Positions 1 through 6,932 of a DNA stretch of 19,652 bases are shown here, one piece after another (position 1 is the stretch's first letter; the number at the start of each line of letters is the position of its first letter). The position numbers were made by a program, and so were the translations under genes. Location of the stretch: contig PMEV01000468.1 in the NCBI GenBank assembly GCA_003154855.1, forward strand, positions 1-19,652, written 5' to 3'. Source of the stretch: Bryobacterales bacterium (GTDB taxonomy: Bacteria; Acidobacteriota; Terriglobia; Bryobacterales; Bryobacteraceae). The notes below the pieces were generated by a model, which was not told the origin of the DNA, searched no databases, and worked only from the letters and a program-made list of their open reading frames with translations.

Positions 1-21
1 ACCGGCGGCAAGACCGCCGGT
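1..21. repeat. Perfect 8-bp inverted repeat at left edge
   Basis: ACCGGCGG (1-8) and CCGCCGGT (14-21) are perfect reverse complements around a 5-nt loop (caaga). The hairpin lies just beyond the 3' end of the leftward proline dehydrogenase gene. There is no clear T-run inside the window, so it may be a REP-like intergenic repeat or part of a terminator cut by the window edge. The pairing is seen directly; the role is inferred. Confidence 0.55.
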
Positions 22-30
22 GCTACCGAC

Positions 31-58
31 CGCGGCTAGCAGCGCAGGGCTAGCCGCG
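31..58 (-). terminator. Strong 10-bp stem-loop overlapping the stop codon of proline dehydrogenase
   Basis: CGCGGCTAGC (31-40) pairs perfectly with GCTAGCCGCG (49-58) around an 8-nt loop. The right arm contains the TAG stop (50-52, minus strand) of the proline dehydrogenase gene. The GC-rich stem would stall polymerase or protect the mRNA 3' end. The uridine tract of a classical intrinsic terminator is missing, so a 3'-end stabiliser or Rho-independent-like pause site are both possible. Confidence 0.45.
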
Positions 59-985
59 CACCAGGTTTCGGGCCAGGAACAGGAGATTCGCGGGGCGCTC
101 GGCCAAGCGGCGCATGAAATAGGGGTACCAGGCCTGGCCATAAGGCACGTACAGGCGCAGGCGGTATCCCTGTTCCACAAACCGGCGCTCGAGATCGCGC
201 CGGATGCCGTAGAGCATCTGGAACTCGAAGGCCTGCGGCCCGATGCCTGCAGCGGCAGCCAGGCGTTGCGCCTCGCCGATGATGCGCTCGTCGTGCGTGG
301 CCAGCGCGGGACAGGCTCCGCGCTCGAGCAGGATCTGCATCAGCCGCACGTAGTTCCGGTCCACCTCGCTCTTGCGCCGAAACGCCACCGAGACCGGCTC
401 GCGGTAGGCGCCCTTGCAGAGCCGCACCGGCACACGCTTCTCGCACAGCCGCTCGATGTCTTCCCCGCTCCGGCGGAGGTAGGCCTGAATGACCGCGCGC
501 ACGTTTCCGCACGACTCGTGCAGCCCGACCGCCAGCCGCAGCGTGCGATCCACATAATCGCTCGATTCCATGTCGATCTCGACCGTCTTGCCCAGGCTGC
601 GGGCTTCCTCCGCCAGGCGGCGGGCGTTCTTCCAGCAGGCCTCCTCGGAGAGGTCCATCCCGAACTGCGTGAGCTTGATGGAGACGCAGCCCGCGAGACC
701 GAGATCGGTAAGCCGCCGCAAAGCGTGCAGGTATCCATCGCGAGAGGTCTCCGCCTCATCGAGAGAGGTGACGTTCTCGCCCAGCCGGTCGAGCATGATC
801 CCGACGCCGTCGCGCTCGAGGCGGAGGCACACCTCGAGCGCCTCTTCGAGCGTCTGGCCGGCAATGAACCGCGCAGTGAGCGGACGGACCAGGGCCGAGG
901 TCTCCATCCAGCGGCGAAGGGCCTTTCGGCGGGAGAGGAACAGGAGGGAGCTTCGCAGGATCATGGGCGTTCCGCGGGGCGACAT
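50..985 (-). CDS. putA: Proline dehydrogenase (monofunctional PRODH)
   Basis: This is predicted to be the FAD-dependent enzyme that oxidises L-proline to 1-pyrroline-5-carboxylate and feeds electrons to the quinone pool. It has 311 aa, the size of monofunctional bacterial PRODH rather than bifunctional PutA. Visible family motifs are SIKLTQFG in the barrel core, RLCKGAYREP near residues 186-195, an LATHDERII strand, and the C-terminal signature YVPYGQAWYPYFMRRLAERP at about 279-298, which contains the substrate-binding arginine pair. The ATG at 985 is chosen because a strong AGGAGG (991-996) lies 5 nt upstream; an in-frame ATG at 964 has no ribosome binding site. The partner P5C dehydrogenase is not in the window. 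It is transcribed divergently from the secreted-protein pair. Some genomes call this gene prodh or fadM. Confidence 0.93.
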   Translation of the reverse strand: MSPRGTPMILRSSLLFLSRRKALRRWMETSALVRPLTARFIAGQTLEEALEVCLRLERDGVGIMLDRLGENVTSLDEAETSRDGYLHALRRLTDLGLAGCVSIKLTQFGMDLSEEACWKNARRLAEEARSLGKTVEIDMESSDYVDRTLRLAVGLHESCGNVRAVIQAYLRRSGEDIERLCEKRVPVRLCKGAYREPVSVAFRRKSEVDRNYVRLMQILLERGACPALATHDERIIGEAQRLAAAAGIGPQAFEFQMLYGIRRDLERRFVEQGYRLRLYVPYGQAWYPYFMRRLAERPANLLFLARNLVRG

Positions 986-1106
986 GCCGCCCTCCTACAG
1001 AATAGTGCGAGCGCGGCCTCTTTGGCATCCAGTATCGCCCCACGATCCGCTACCATGGGTACTTCATGCTTCCCCAACCGGGGCATGCCACAGAAAGGAA
1101 TACCAA
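986..1106. promoter_or_regulatory. Divergent intergenic region between proline dehydrogenase and the secreted-protein pair
   Basis: This 121-bp spacer must hold promoters for both directions. On the minus strand TATTCT (999-1004) is a possible -10 just before the AGGAGG of proline dehydrogenase, but no good -35 is visible. On the plus strand GCTACCAT (1049-1056) resembles the GCTAnnnT boxes seen before other genes here, and TTGGCA (1022-1027) lies upstream at a longer than ideal spacing of 23 nt. The assignments are tentative. Confidence 0.35.
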
Positions 1107-1580
1107 ATGACCCACTTCCGTTTCAATCTGCTCGCGCTCCCGATCCTGGCTTCGCTGGCCGTGGCGCTGGCCGCGGCCCCGCCCAACTTCAGCGGCTCCT
1201 GGAAGATGAACCCCGCCAAAAGCGAGTTCGGCTCGATGCCCGCGCCCATCCGCGCGTCATCCAAGATCGAGCACCAGGACCCCCACCTGAAACTGATTGG
1301 CACGGAAGTCCGCGAGGAGGGCGAACGGACTTTCGAGATGAACATTTCGACTGACGGCGCCCAGACCACCAACCAGATCGGCCCCCTCACCTTGACCACC
1401 AAGGCCAAGTGGGAGGGCAGCACGCTGCTGGTCGGTTCCAAGGCGACCACGGACGACGGCGAACTGGCGATTAAGGATCAGTGGAGTTTGAGCGAGGACG
1501 GCAAGACGCTCACCGTGGTCCGCGGCATCTCCGGCCCGCGGGGGGAAATGACGGTGAAGGTGGTTCAGGACAAACAGTGA
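1107..1580 (+). CDS. Secreted hypothetical protein, first of a tandem paralogous pair
   Basis: This 157-aa protein has a Sec-type signal peptide (hydrophobic residues about 6-22, ending ALAAAP). A mature domain follows that starts with NFSGSWKMNPAKSEFG and ends with WSLSEDGKTLT and GPRGEMTVK. The SGxWKxNxAKSxFGxMPAP opening is familiar from unassigned small exported proteins of Acidobacteria and resembles lipocalin-like beta-barrel folds. I cannot assign a ligand or activity. The start is the ATG with AAAGGA (1094-1099) 7 nt upstream. A paralogue of identical length follows after 49 bp. The protein probably acts in the periplasm or at the cell surface. Confidence 0.85.
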   Translation: MTHFRFNLLALPILASLAVALAAAPPNFSGSWKMNPAKSEFGSMPAPIRASSKIEHQDPHLKLIGTEVREEGERTFEMNISTDGAQTTNQIGPLTLTTKAKWEGSTLLVGSKATTDDGELAIKDQWSLSEDGKTLTVVRGISGPRGEMTVKVVQDKQ

Positions 1581-1600
1581 GACCCAGCGGACGGCTGGTC
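1581..1600. repeat. Bulged inverted repeat between the paralogues
   Basis: GAC-C-CAGC (1581-1588) can pair with GCTG-GTC (1594-1600) with one bulged C, directly after the stop codon of the first paralogue. It could set the relative expression of the two genes or act as a weak terminator. No T-run follows. The pairing is seen; the role is speculative. Confidence 0.3.
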
Positions 1601-1629
1601 CGGTAGGATAGAGGAGAAAGGAACACCGC

Positions 1630-2103
1630 ATGCCACGACACGCAATCAAGCTTCTGGCAGTACTGACGCTGACCTGGTTCGCCGTCGCGCTAACCGCGGC
1701 CCCGCCGGACCTGAGCGGCAACTGGAAGGCCAACCTCGCCAAGAGCGACTTTGGCCCGATGCCGGCGCCCTCCAGCCTGGCCACCAAGATCGAACACAAA
1801 GAGCCCAGCATCAAGATGTCCACGACCTTAGTGGGAGAGCAGGGCGAAATGACGTTCGACCTGAAATTCATGACCGATGGCAGCGAGACCACCAACAACT
1901 TCGGTCCCGTCGTTATGAAAAGCAAGGCCCGGTGGGACGGCAGGACGCTGGTGATCGAAACCAAGGGGAGCACCGATAACGGCGACATCTCCGCGCTGGG
2001 GAAGTGGAGCTTGAGCGAGGATGGGAAGACCATCACCGAGACCTCGAACTTTACGGGGCCCCAAGGGGAAATGGTTCTCAAAACGGTCTACGAAAAGCAG
2101 TAG
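1630..2103 (+). CDS. Secreted hypothetical protein, second of the tandem pair
   Basis: This protein also has 157 aa and aligns with the preceding gene product without any gap. By hand count about 77 of 157 positions are identical. A signal peptide (about residues 6-22, ending ALTAAP) precedes DLSGNWKANLAKSDFGPMPAP. The C-terminal WSLSEDGKTIT and GPQGEMVLK blocks match the first copy. The ATG at 1630 follows gaggagaaagga (1611-1622), a good purine-rich ribosome binding site. The pair is an old tandem duplication, not a recent one, judging by the divergence. Function is unknown; a secreted beta-rich, lipocalin-like ligand binder is possible but unproven. Confidence 0.85.
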   Translation: MPRHAIKLLAVLTLTWFAVALTAAPPDLSGNWKANLAKSDFGPMPAPSSLATKIEHKEPSIKMSTTLVGEQGEMTFDLKFMTDGSETTNNFGPVVMKSKARWDGRTLVIETKGSTDNGDISALGKWSLSEDGKTITETSNFTGPQGEMVLKTVYEKQ

Positions 2104-2124
2104 CGCGGGCCTGGCTCGATCATG

Positions 2125-2136
2125 GCCGCCGGCGGC
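2125..2136. repeat. 12-bp perfect GC palindrome just before the GT28 start codon
   Basis: GCCGCCGGCGGC (2125-2136) is self-complementary and sits 5 nt before the ATG at 2142, where a Shine-Dalgarno sequence would be expected. None is visible there. It may be accidental in GC-rich DNA or may lower translation initiation. Confidence 0.3.
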
Positions 2137-2141
2137 TTCCC

Positions 2142-3272
2142 ATGAAGCTGGATTTCCTGTTCTTCGACGCTGGGGGCGGGCACCGCAGTGCGGCGCAGGC
2201 GCTCGAACTCGTCATACGGCAGCAGCAGCGCCCCTGGGAGGTTCGCCTGGTGAACCTCCAGGAACTGCTGGATCCTCTCGACGTGTTCCGCAAACTCACC
2301 GGCTTGCGGCTTCAGGACGTGTACAACCTGATGCTGAAGAAGGGCTGGACGCTGGGCTCGCCGCAACTGACCGCGCTCATGCACGTCCTGATCCGGCTCT
2401 ATCACAGCCGGCAAGTGGCATTGCTGGAACAGCACTGGCGCGCGAGCCGCCCGGAGATGGTGGTTTCGATTGTGCCGAACTTCAACCGGGCGATCGCTGA
2501 AAGCGTCTCGAGCGCGCTGCCGAGGACGCCGTTCGCGACCGTGCTGACGGATTTCGCCGATTATCCTCCGCACTTCTGGATGGAACGGGAATCCCAGTAC
2601 CTGATCTGCGGCTCGGCGCGGGCCGTCGAGCAAGCGCGCGCGCTGGGCCATCCCGACGAGCGCATCTTCCGGACCTCGGGCATGATCCTGCACCCGCGTT
2701 ATTACGAGCCGGTCGCGGTGGACCGCCGGGCCGAACGCGTGCGCCTGGGCCTCGATCCCGGCCGGCGCACCGCGCTGGTGCTGTTCGGCGGCCAGGGCAG
2801 CCGGGTCATGCTGGAGATTGCCCGGCGGCTCGATACTTGCGGCCTGGGCTTGCAGCTCATCATGATCTGCGGGCGCAACGAGAAGCTGCGCCGCAAACTC
2901 GGCGAACAGAAAAGCCGCTTGCCCAGGTTCGTCGAGGGATTCACCGCCGAGATCCCATACTATATGGCGCTCTCGGACTTCTTCATCGGCAAGCCGGGGC
3001 CGGGCTCGATCAGCGAGGCGCTGGCCATGAAGCTGCCGGTGATCGTGGAGCGCAACGCCTGGACGCTGCCCCAGGAGCGCTACAACGCCGACTGGGTGGT
3101 CGAGCACGGGGTGGGAATGGTGGTGCCCAATTTCCGGCACATCGGCGCGGCCGTCGGCGAATTGCTGGCGCCCCGGAACTTCGAGCGCTTCCGCGCCAAC
3201 GCCGGATCGGTCGCCAACCGCGCCGTGTTCGAGATTCCCGACATCCTGGCGGGGATTCTGGCACGATCCTGA
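2142..3272 (+). CDS. GT28-family glycosyltransferase, MGDG-synthase/UgtP-like
   Basis: This 376-aa protein is a GT-B fold enzyme expected to move a sugar from a nucleotide donor to a membrane lipid such as diacylglycerol. The N-terminal MGDG-synthase-type domain carries the DAGGGHRSAAQA loop (residues 9-20), the family's acceptor and phosphate loop. The C-terminal GT28 domain has FGGQGS and the donor-binding GKPGPGSISEA loop (about 283-293), followed by LPVIVE. There is no signal peptide, so it should be a peripheral protein on the inner face of the cytoplasmic membrane. The start is set by homology, because no good Shine-Dalgarno precedes ATG 2142. The gene lies 38 bp behind the secreted pair and may be co-transcribed with it. 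MurG is the main alternative, but the GGGH loop argues for the glycolipid branch. Sugar and acceptor cannot be read from sequence. Confidence 0.85.
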   Translation: MKLDFLFFDAGGGHRSAAQALELVIRQQQRPWEVRLVNLQELLDPLDVFRKLTGLRLQDVYNLMLKKGWTLGSPQLTALMHVLIRLYHSRQVALLEQHWRASRPEMVVSIVPNFNRAIAESVSSALPRTPFATVLTDFADYPPHFWMERESQYLICGSARAVEQARALGHPDERIFRTSGMILHPRYYEPVAVDRRAERVRLGLDPGRRTALVLFGGQGSRVMLEIARRLDTCGLGLQLIMICGRNEKLRRKLGEQKSRLPRFVEGFTAEIPYYMALSDFFIGKPGPGSISEALAMKLPVIVERNAWTLPQERYNADWVVEHGVGMVVPNFRHIGAAVGELLAPRNFERFRANAGSVANRAVFEIPDILAGILARS

Positions 3273-3332
3273 CTGAGTCCTGAGCGCAGCAGCGCGCGAG
3301 TCTAACTGCTTTTCTCTACTGTGCAGAGATTA

Positions 3333-3361
3333 TTGCCAATCCGTAATTCCCATGCCATACT
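3333..3361 (+). promoter_or_regulatory. Sigma70-like promoter of the TonB-dependent receptor gene
   Basis: TTGCCA (3333-3338) and CATACT (3356-3361) are separated by exactly 17 bp. A TG at 3353-3354 makes the -10 an extended type. The surrounding stretch (about 3300-3375) is AT-richer than the rest of the window. Transcription would start near 3368, giving a leader of about 125 nt that contains the dyads at 3376-3409. Confidence 0.6.
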
Positions 3362-3375
3362 CTGATTCCTAGTTA

Positions 3376-3409
3376 GCGTTCCGGAACGCAGGGGTCGCGT
3401 TCCCGGAAC
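3376..3409. promoter_or_regulatory. Two tandem dyads, candidate operator
   Basis: GCGTTCCGGAACGC (3376-3389) is a perfect 14-bp palindrome. A second, near-identical dyad, GTTCCCGGAAC (3399-3409, preceded by GC), follows with its centre about 21.5 bp away, roughly two helical turns. Both lie just downstream of the predicted transcription start of the receptor gene, a classic repressor position. A regulator is not encoded nearby, and the identity of the binder is unknown. Confidence 0.5.
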
Positions 3410-3492
3410 AGAAAGTGGCGTGACGGCCGAAACGCACTACGTGTGTGCGTAGCGGGCGCCCGCGCAGATTCGAAGTCCGCAAAGGAGTCATC

Positions 3493-6400
3493 GTGTTCAA
3501 ACTATGGGGAGTGGTGTGCCTGGCCTGCGCGTCTCTCTGCGCGCAGAGCAATTTCGCGACACTGAGTGGGAGAATTCAGGATCCGTCGCAGGCGCCCGTG
3601 CCGGGCGCGCAGGTTACCGTAAAGGCGAAGGCAACCGGAGCCGTACGCCAGTCCGTCACCAACGACCAGGGCCTCTTCGAGGCGCCGAATCTTCTGCCCG
3701 GCGAATACTCGGTGGAGGTCGGCAAACCGGGATTCGGCGCCGAGACGCGCAGCATCGTGCTCGAAGTGGGCCAGCACATGGGGCTCGACTTCTCGCTGCA
3801 ACTGGGCGAGCAGCGGCAGACGGTGCTCATCGTGGAATCTACCGAAGTACTGAAGACACAGGACGTCAGCCTCGGCGAAGTGGTAGAGCCGAGATCCATC
3901 GACAACTTGCCCCTGAACGGACGCCAGTTGATCGCCTTGGCCTTGACCGTTCCCGACGCGCACACCGGCCACGGCGCGCAGGCCGGCGACATGAGCCCGC
4001 TCTATTGGCGCCCCGGCGAGCCATCCGCCATCACCATCGGCGGCAACCGTCCCAACGCCAACTATTTCCTTCTGGACGGCGTGACCAATACGGATCCCAC
4101 GTTCTATACGATGAACCTGAGCGTGTCGCCGGATGCGGTGCAGGAGTTTCAGGTGCAGACCGGCAGCTACCTGGCCGAACTCGGCGGCTCCGGCGGCGGT
4201 CAAATCAACATCATCACCCGCCAGGGAACCACGGAGTTTCATGGGACGGTTTATGAGTTTCTGCGGAACAACGCTCTCGATGCGCGCACATGGAACGAGA
4301 TGCCCGGCAACAGCCATCTGGTTCAGAACGATTTCGGCGGCGCGGTGGGAGGTCCGCTCTTCGGAAAGAAGACCTTCTTCTTCGCGAACTATGAGGGATT
4401 CCGGCAGACGGAGGCGAGGAGCGCCATGGACACCGTCCCGACGGCCGCCGAAGCCGGGGGCGATTTCAGCCAGAGCGGAGTCGCCATCTACGATCCCAAC
4501 AGCACCTATGCGAATCCGAACTACAACGCGGCGCTTCCGATAAGCGCGACCAATCCGCAGGTCCTGCGCAACCAGTTTCCAGGTGGCATCATACCGGCCT
4601 CGGCGATGAATCCGGCGGCCGTTCTCATGCTGAAGAGTTACGTGCCGCGCCCTAATACGATGGGAGGCATGGGCCTCGGGATGACCATGAACGGCACGCC
4701 CACGGTCTTCGGCGCCGGCGAGGATTCCAGCAACTTGCTGGATGTCCGCGACGCACAGGCGCGCAATAACCAGGGCACCATCCGCGTGGACCGGATGCTG
4801 GGCGGCGATGCGCTCAACCTGCGCTATTCCTCGAGCCACGAGGACGGATTCTCGCCGCAAAACCTGCCCGGCTACGGTCTGAACTACGACAACGCTTCGC
4901 AGAACGGCGCCATCGTCTGGACTCGAGTGATCTCGCCGACGATTGTGGATACGGCTTCGCTGGGCGTTTCCCGCCTGGCCATGTCGCACCGATCTCAGGA
5001 CAATGGAGTGGACGACATCGTGGACGCGCTGGGAATCGCCGGGACCAACTACGGCGGACAGAAAGGTTGGGGCGCGCCCTACTTCAACGTGCAGGGTTAC
5101 TCGCCCTTCGGGGACTTTTGGCAGGCCACTCCGATGGACCAGTGGAACACCACCTTCGAGGCTCGCGAAACACTGAGCTGGCAGAAGGGCGCCCACAGCC
5201 TCAAGTTCGGCGGCAGCTTCCGGCGCATCATCTGGCCGATGTGGGCGCTGGTGCAGAGCCGGGGGTACTACCAATTCACCCCCGGCTTCACCACCCAGAC
5301 CGCCACCAACGACGGCACGGGCTCCGCGCTGGCCAGTTTTCTGCTTGGCCTTCCCGCGTCGGAGCAGCTTCAGGCCGGCGTGCCCAGCATGAACCTGCGC
5401 AACTGGGGCGGGGATACCTTCGCTCAAGACACCTGGCGCCTGACTACGGGCACCACCCTGAACATCGGTTTGCGCTACGAAATCGAAACGCCGCTGGCGG
5501 ACGCTTCGCAGCCGTGGAGCAATCTGATGCAGGAAAACGGCCAATTGATGGCGTTCATCGGCGGCCAGGACGGCCTGCCGCGCGGCCTGATGTACACGAA
5601 CAAGCTGCGCTTCGCGCCGCGCGCCGGCATCGCGCATCACTTCGAGCAAGCGGGCCTTGTGTTTCGCGCCGGCTATGGCATCTTCTACACTCCCATCGAC
5701 ATGAACACATGGTGCAACGAGCTGCACAACGTCCCCGTCCTGTTCCCGATCACGAAGCAGAGCAACAACTTCACGCCGCAGATCGCCGGGTTTAACTTTC
5801 CGCAGCCGGTGCTGGGCAAGACGGTGGTGAGTTTCTCCGCCTTCGATCCGCACGCGCCGTCGCAGTATGTGCAGCAGTGGAGCGCATCCTTCGAGAAAAG
5901 CCTGAAGCGCGATACCACGCTGGAGGCCGGTTATCACGGCGAACGCGGCTTCCATCTGCAGCGCTCGGACCTCATCAACAACGCTCCTCCGGGACCGGGG
6001 ACTCTGCAAACCCGCCGGCCCTATCAGGATGCCACCTTCGTAAATGGCACGGTGCTGCCGGCCGACATCGCGGTGGCGAGCGCGACTTTTCCGGTGAGCG
6101 CCGTGAACCTGCTGCAGAACACCGCGCGAAGCTGGTACGACGCCGCTTACCGCGATCTGAGGCGGCGGTACTCGCATGGGCTGAGTCTGCTGGTCAATTA
6201 CACGTTCGCAAAGAACCTGTCCAACGCTCCCGACTTCCGGTCTCCCATGGCGGAATCCGCGATCCCCCAGAACGACAGCGACCTGGAAGCGGAGAAAGGG
6301 CCCTCCTGCGATATTCGCCACCGGCTCTCGCTCAGCGCCGTGTACGACGTGCATCCGCTGACGGCAACCGACTGGACACGAGCGGTCACGCGCAACTGGA

Positions 6401-6846
6401 AGCTTTCTACGATTTACCAGGTGCAGTCCGGATTCCCCTTCACCATATCCGTCTTCGGCGACACGGCGAACACAGGCACGCTGGTCGGCGAGAACGCGAT
6501 CCGCGCGAACTATACGGGAGCGCCGGTTTTCGGCCCGGGCACGGGCACAACGGCGGCGTGGTTCACACCGGCTGCCTTCGCCACTCCCGCCGCATACACG
6601 TTCGGCAACGTGGGACGCAACACCGTCTACGGTCCGGGCATGCAAACCATGGATCTCGCCCTGGCGCGTTCCTTCGCGCTGGCCGAAAGACTCCGCATGG
6701 AGTTGCGCGCCGAGGGCTTCAATGCGCTGAACCATTCGAACTGGGGCACGCCGAACCGCTTCGTCAACACACCGCAATTCGGCACCATCACCGAGGCTTC
6801 CACGCCGGGCCGCGAGTTTCAGTTGAGCGCCAGACTCAGTTTCTGA
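3493..6846 (+). CDS. TonB-dependent receptor-like outer membrane protein with N-terminal carboxypeptidase-regulatory-like domain (Oar type)
   Basis: This 1117-aa protein belongs to the large Oar-like receptor group abundant in Acidobacteria, thought to take up oligosaccharides or other large ligands across the outer membrane. A signal peptide (residues 1-17, ending SLCA) is followed by a beta-sandwich domain (about 21-105) with LSGRIQDPSQAPVPGA and GLFEAPNLLPGEYSVEV. A plug-like region (about 116-266) contains LPLNGRQ, NYFLLDGVTNTD and GGQINIITRQGT. A long beta-barrel then ends in the typical aromatic C-terminus (SARLSF). The GTG start at 3493 is chosen because AAAGGAG (3481-3487) lies 5 nt upstream and the signal peptide begins directly there; an in-frame GTG at 3445 would add residues ahead of the signal. 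I see no dedicated TonB/ExbBD genes nearby. The substrate is unknown. Confidence 0.9.
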   Translation: MFKLWGVVCLACASLCAQSNFATLSGRIQDPSQAPVPGAQVTVKAKATGAVRQSVTNDQGLFEAPNLLPGEYSVEVGKPGFGAETRSIVLEVGQHMGLDFSLQLGEQRQTVLIVESTEVLKTQDVSLGEVVEPRSIDNLPLNGRQLIALALTVPDAHTGHGAQAGDMSPLYWRPGEPSAITIGGNRPNANYFLLDGVTNTDPTFYTMNLSVSPDAVQEFQVQTGSYLAELGGSGGGQINIITRQGTTEFHGTVYEFLRNNALDARTWNEMPGNSHLVQNDFGGAVGGPLFGKKTFFFANYEGFRQTEARSAMDTVPTAAEAGGDFSQSGVAIYDPNSTYANPNYNAALPISATNPQVLRNQFPGGIIPASAMNPAAVLMLKSYVPRPNTMGGMGLGMTMNGTPTVFGAGEDSSNLLDVRDAQARNNQGTIRVDRMLGGDALNLRYSSSHEDGFSPQNLPGYGLNYDNASQNGAIVWTRVISPTIVDTASLGVSRLAMSHRSQDNGVDDIVDALGIAGTNYGGQKGWGAPYFNVQGYSPFGDFWQATPMDQWNTTFEARETLSWQKGAHSLKFGGSFRRIIWPMWALVQSRGYYQFTPGFTTQTATNDGTGSALASFLLGLPASEQLQAGVPSMNLRNWGGDTFAQDTWRLTTGTTLNIGLRYEIETPLADASQPWSNLMQENGQLMAFIGGQDGLPRGLMYTNKLRFAPRAGIAHHFEQAGLVFRAGYGIFYTPIDMNTWCNELHNVPVLFPITKQSNNFTPQIAGFNFPQPVLGKTVVSFSAFDPHAPSQYVQQWSASFEKSLKRDTTLEAGYHGERGFHLQRSDLINNAPPGPGTLQTRRPYQDATFVNGTVLPADIAVASATFPVSAVNLLQNTARSWYDAAYRDLRRRYSHGLSLLVNYTFAKNLSNAPDFRSPMAESAIPQNDSDLEAEKGPSCDIRHRLSLSAVYDVHPLTATDWTRAVTRNWKLSTIYQVQSGFPFTISVFGDTANTGTLVGENAIRANYTGAPVFGPGTGTTAAWFTPAAFATPAAYTFGNVGRNTVYGPGMQTMDLALARSFALAERLRMELRAEGFNALNHSNWGTPNRFVNTPQFGTITEASTPGREFQLSARLSF

Positions 6847-6907
6847 CGGCGCGGCATCCACAACAACTGGGGCATGCCGGCTCTCGGTGCGATGAATCCA
6901 CGGATGA

Positions 6908-6917
6908 TTAGCGCTAA
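6908..6917. repeat. 10-bp palindrome ahead of the HEAT-repeat gene
   Basis: TTAGCGCTAA (6908-6917) is a perfect palindrome immediately upstream of the ribosome binding site of the next gene. It could be a short operator or part of a weak promoter. The 86-bp gap shows no good terminator, so read-through from the receptor gene is possible. Confidence 0.3.
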
Positions 6918-6932
6918 GAAAGGGAGCCGACC

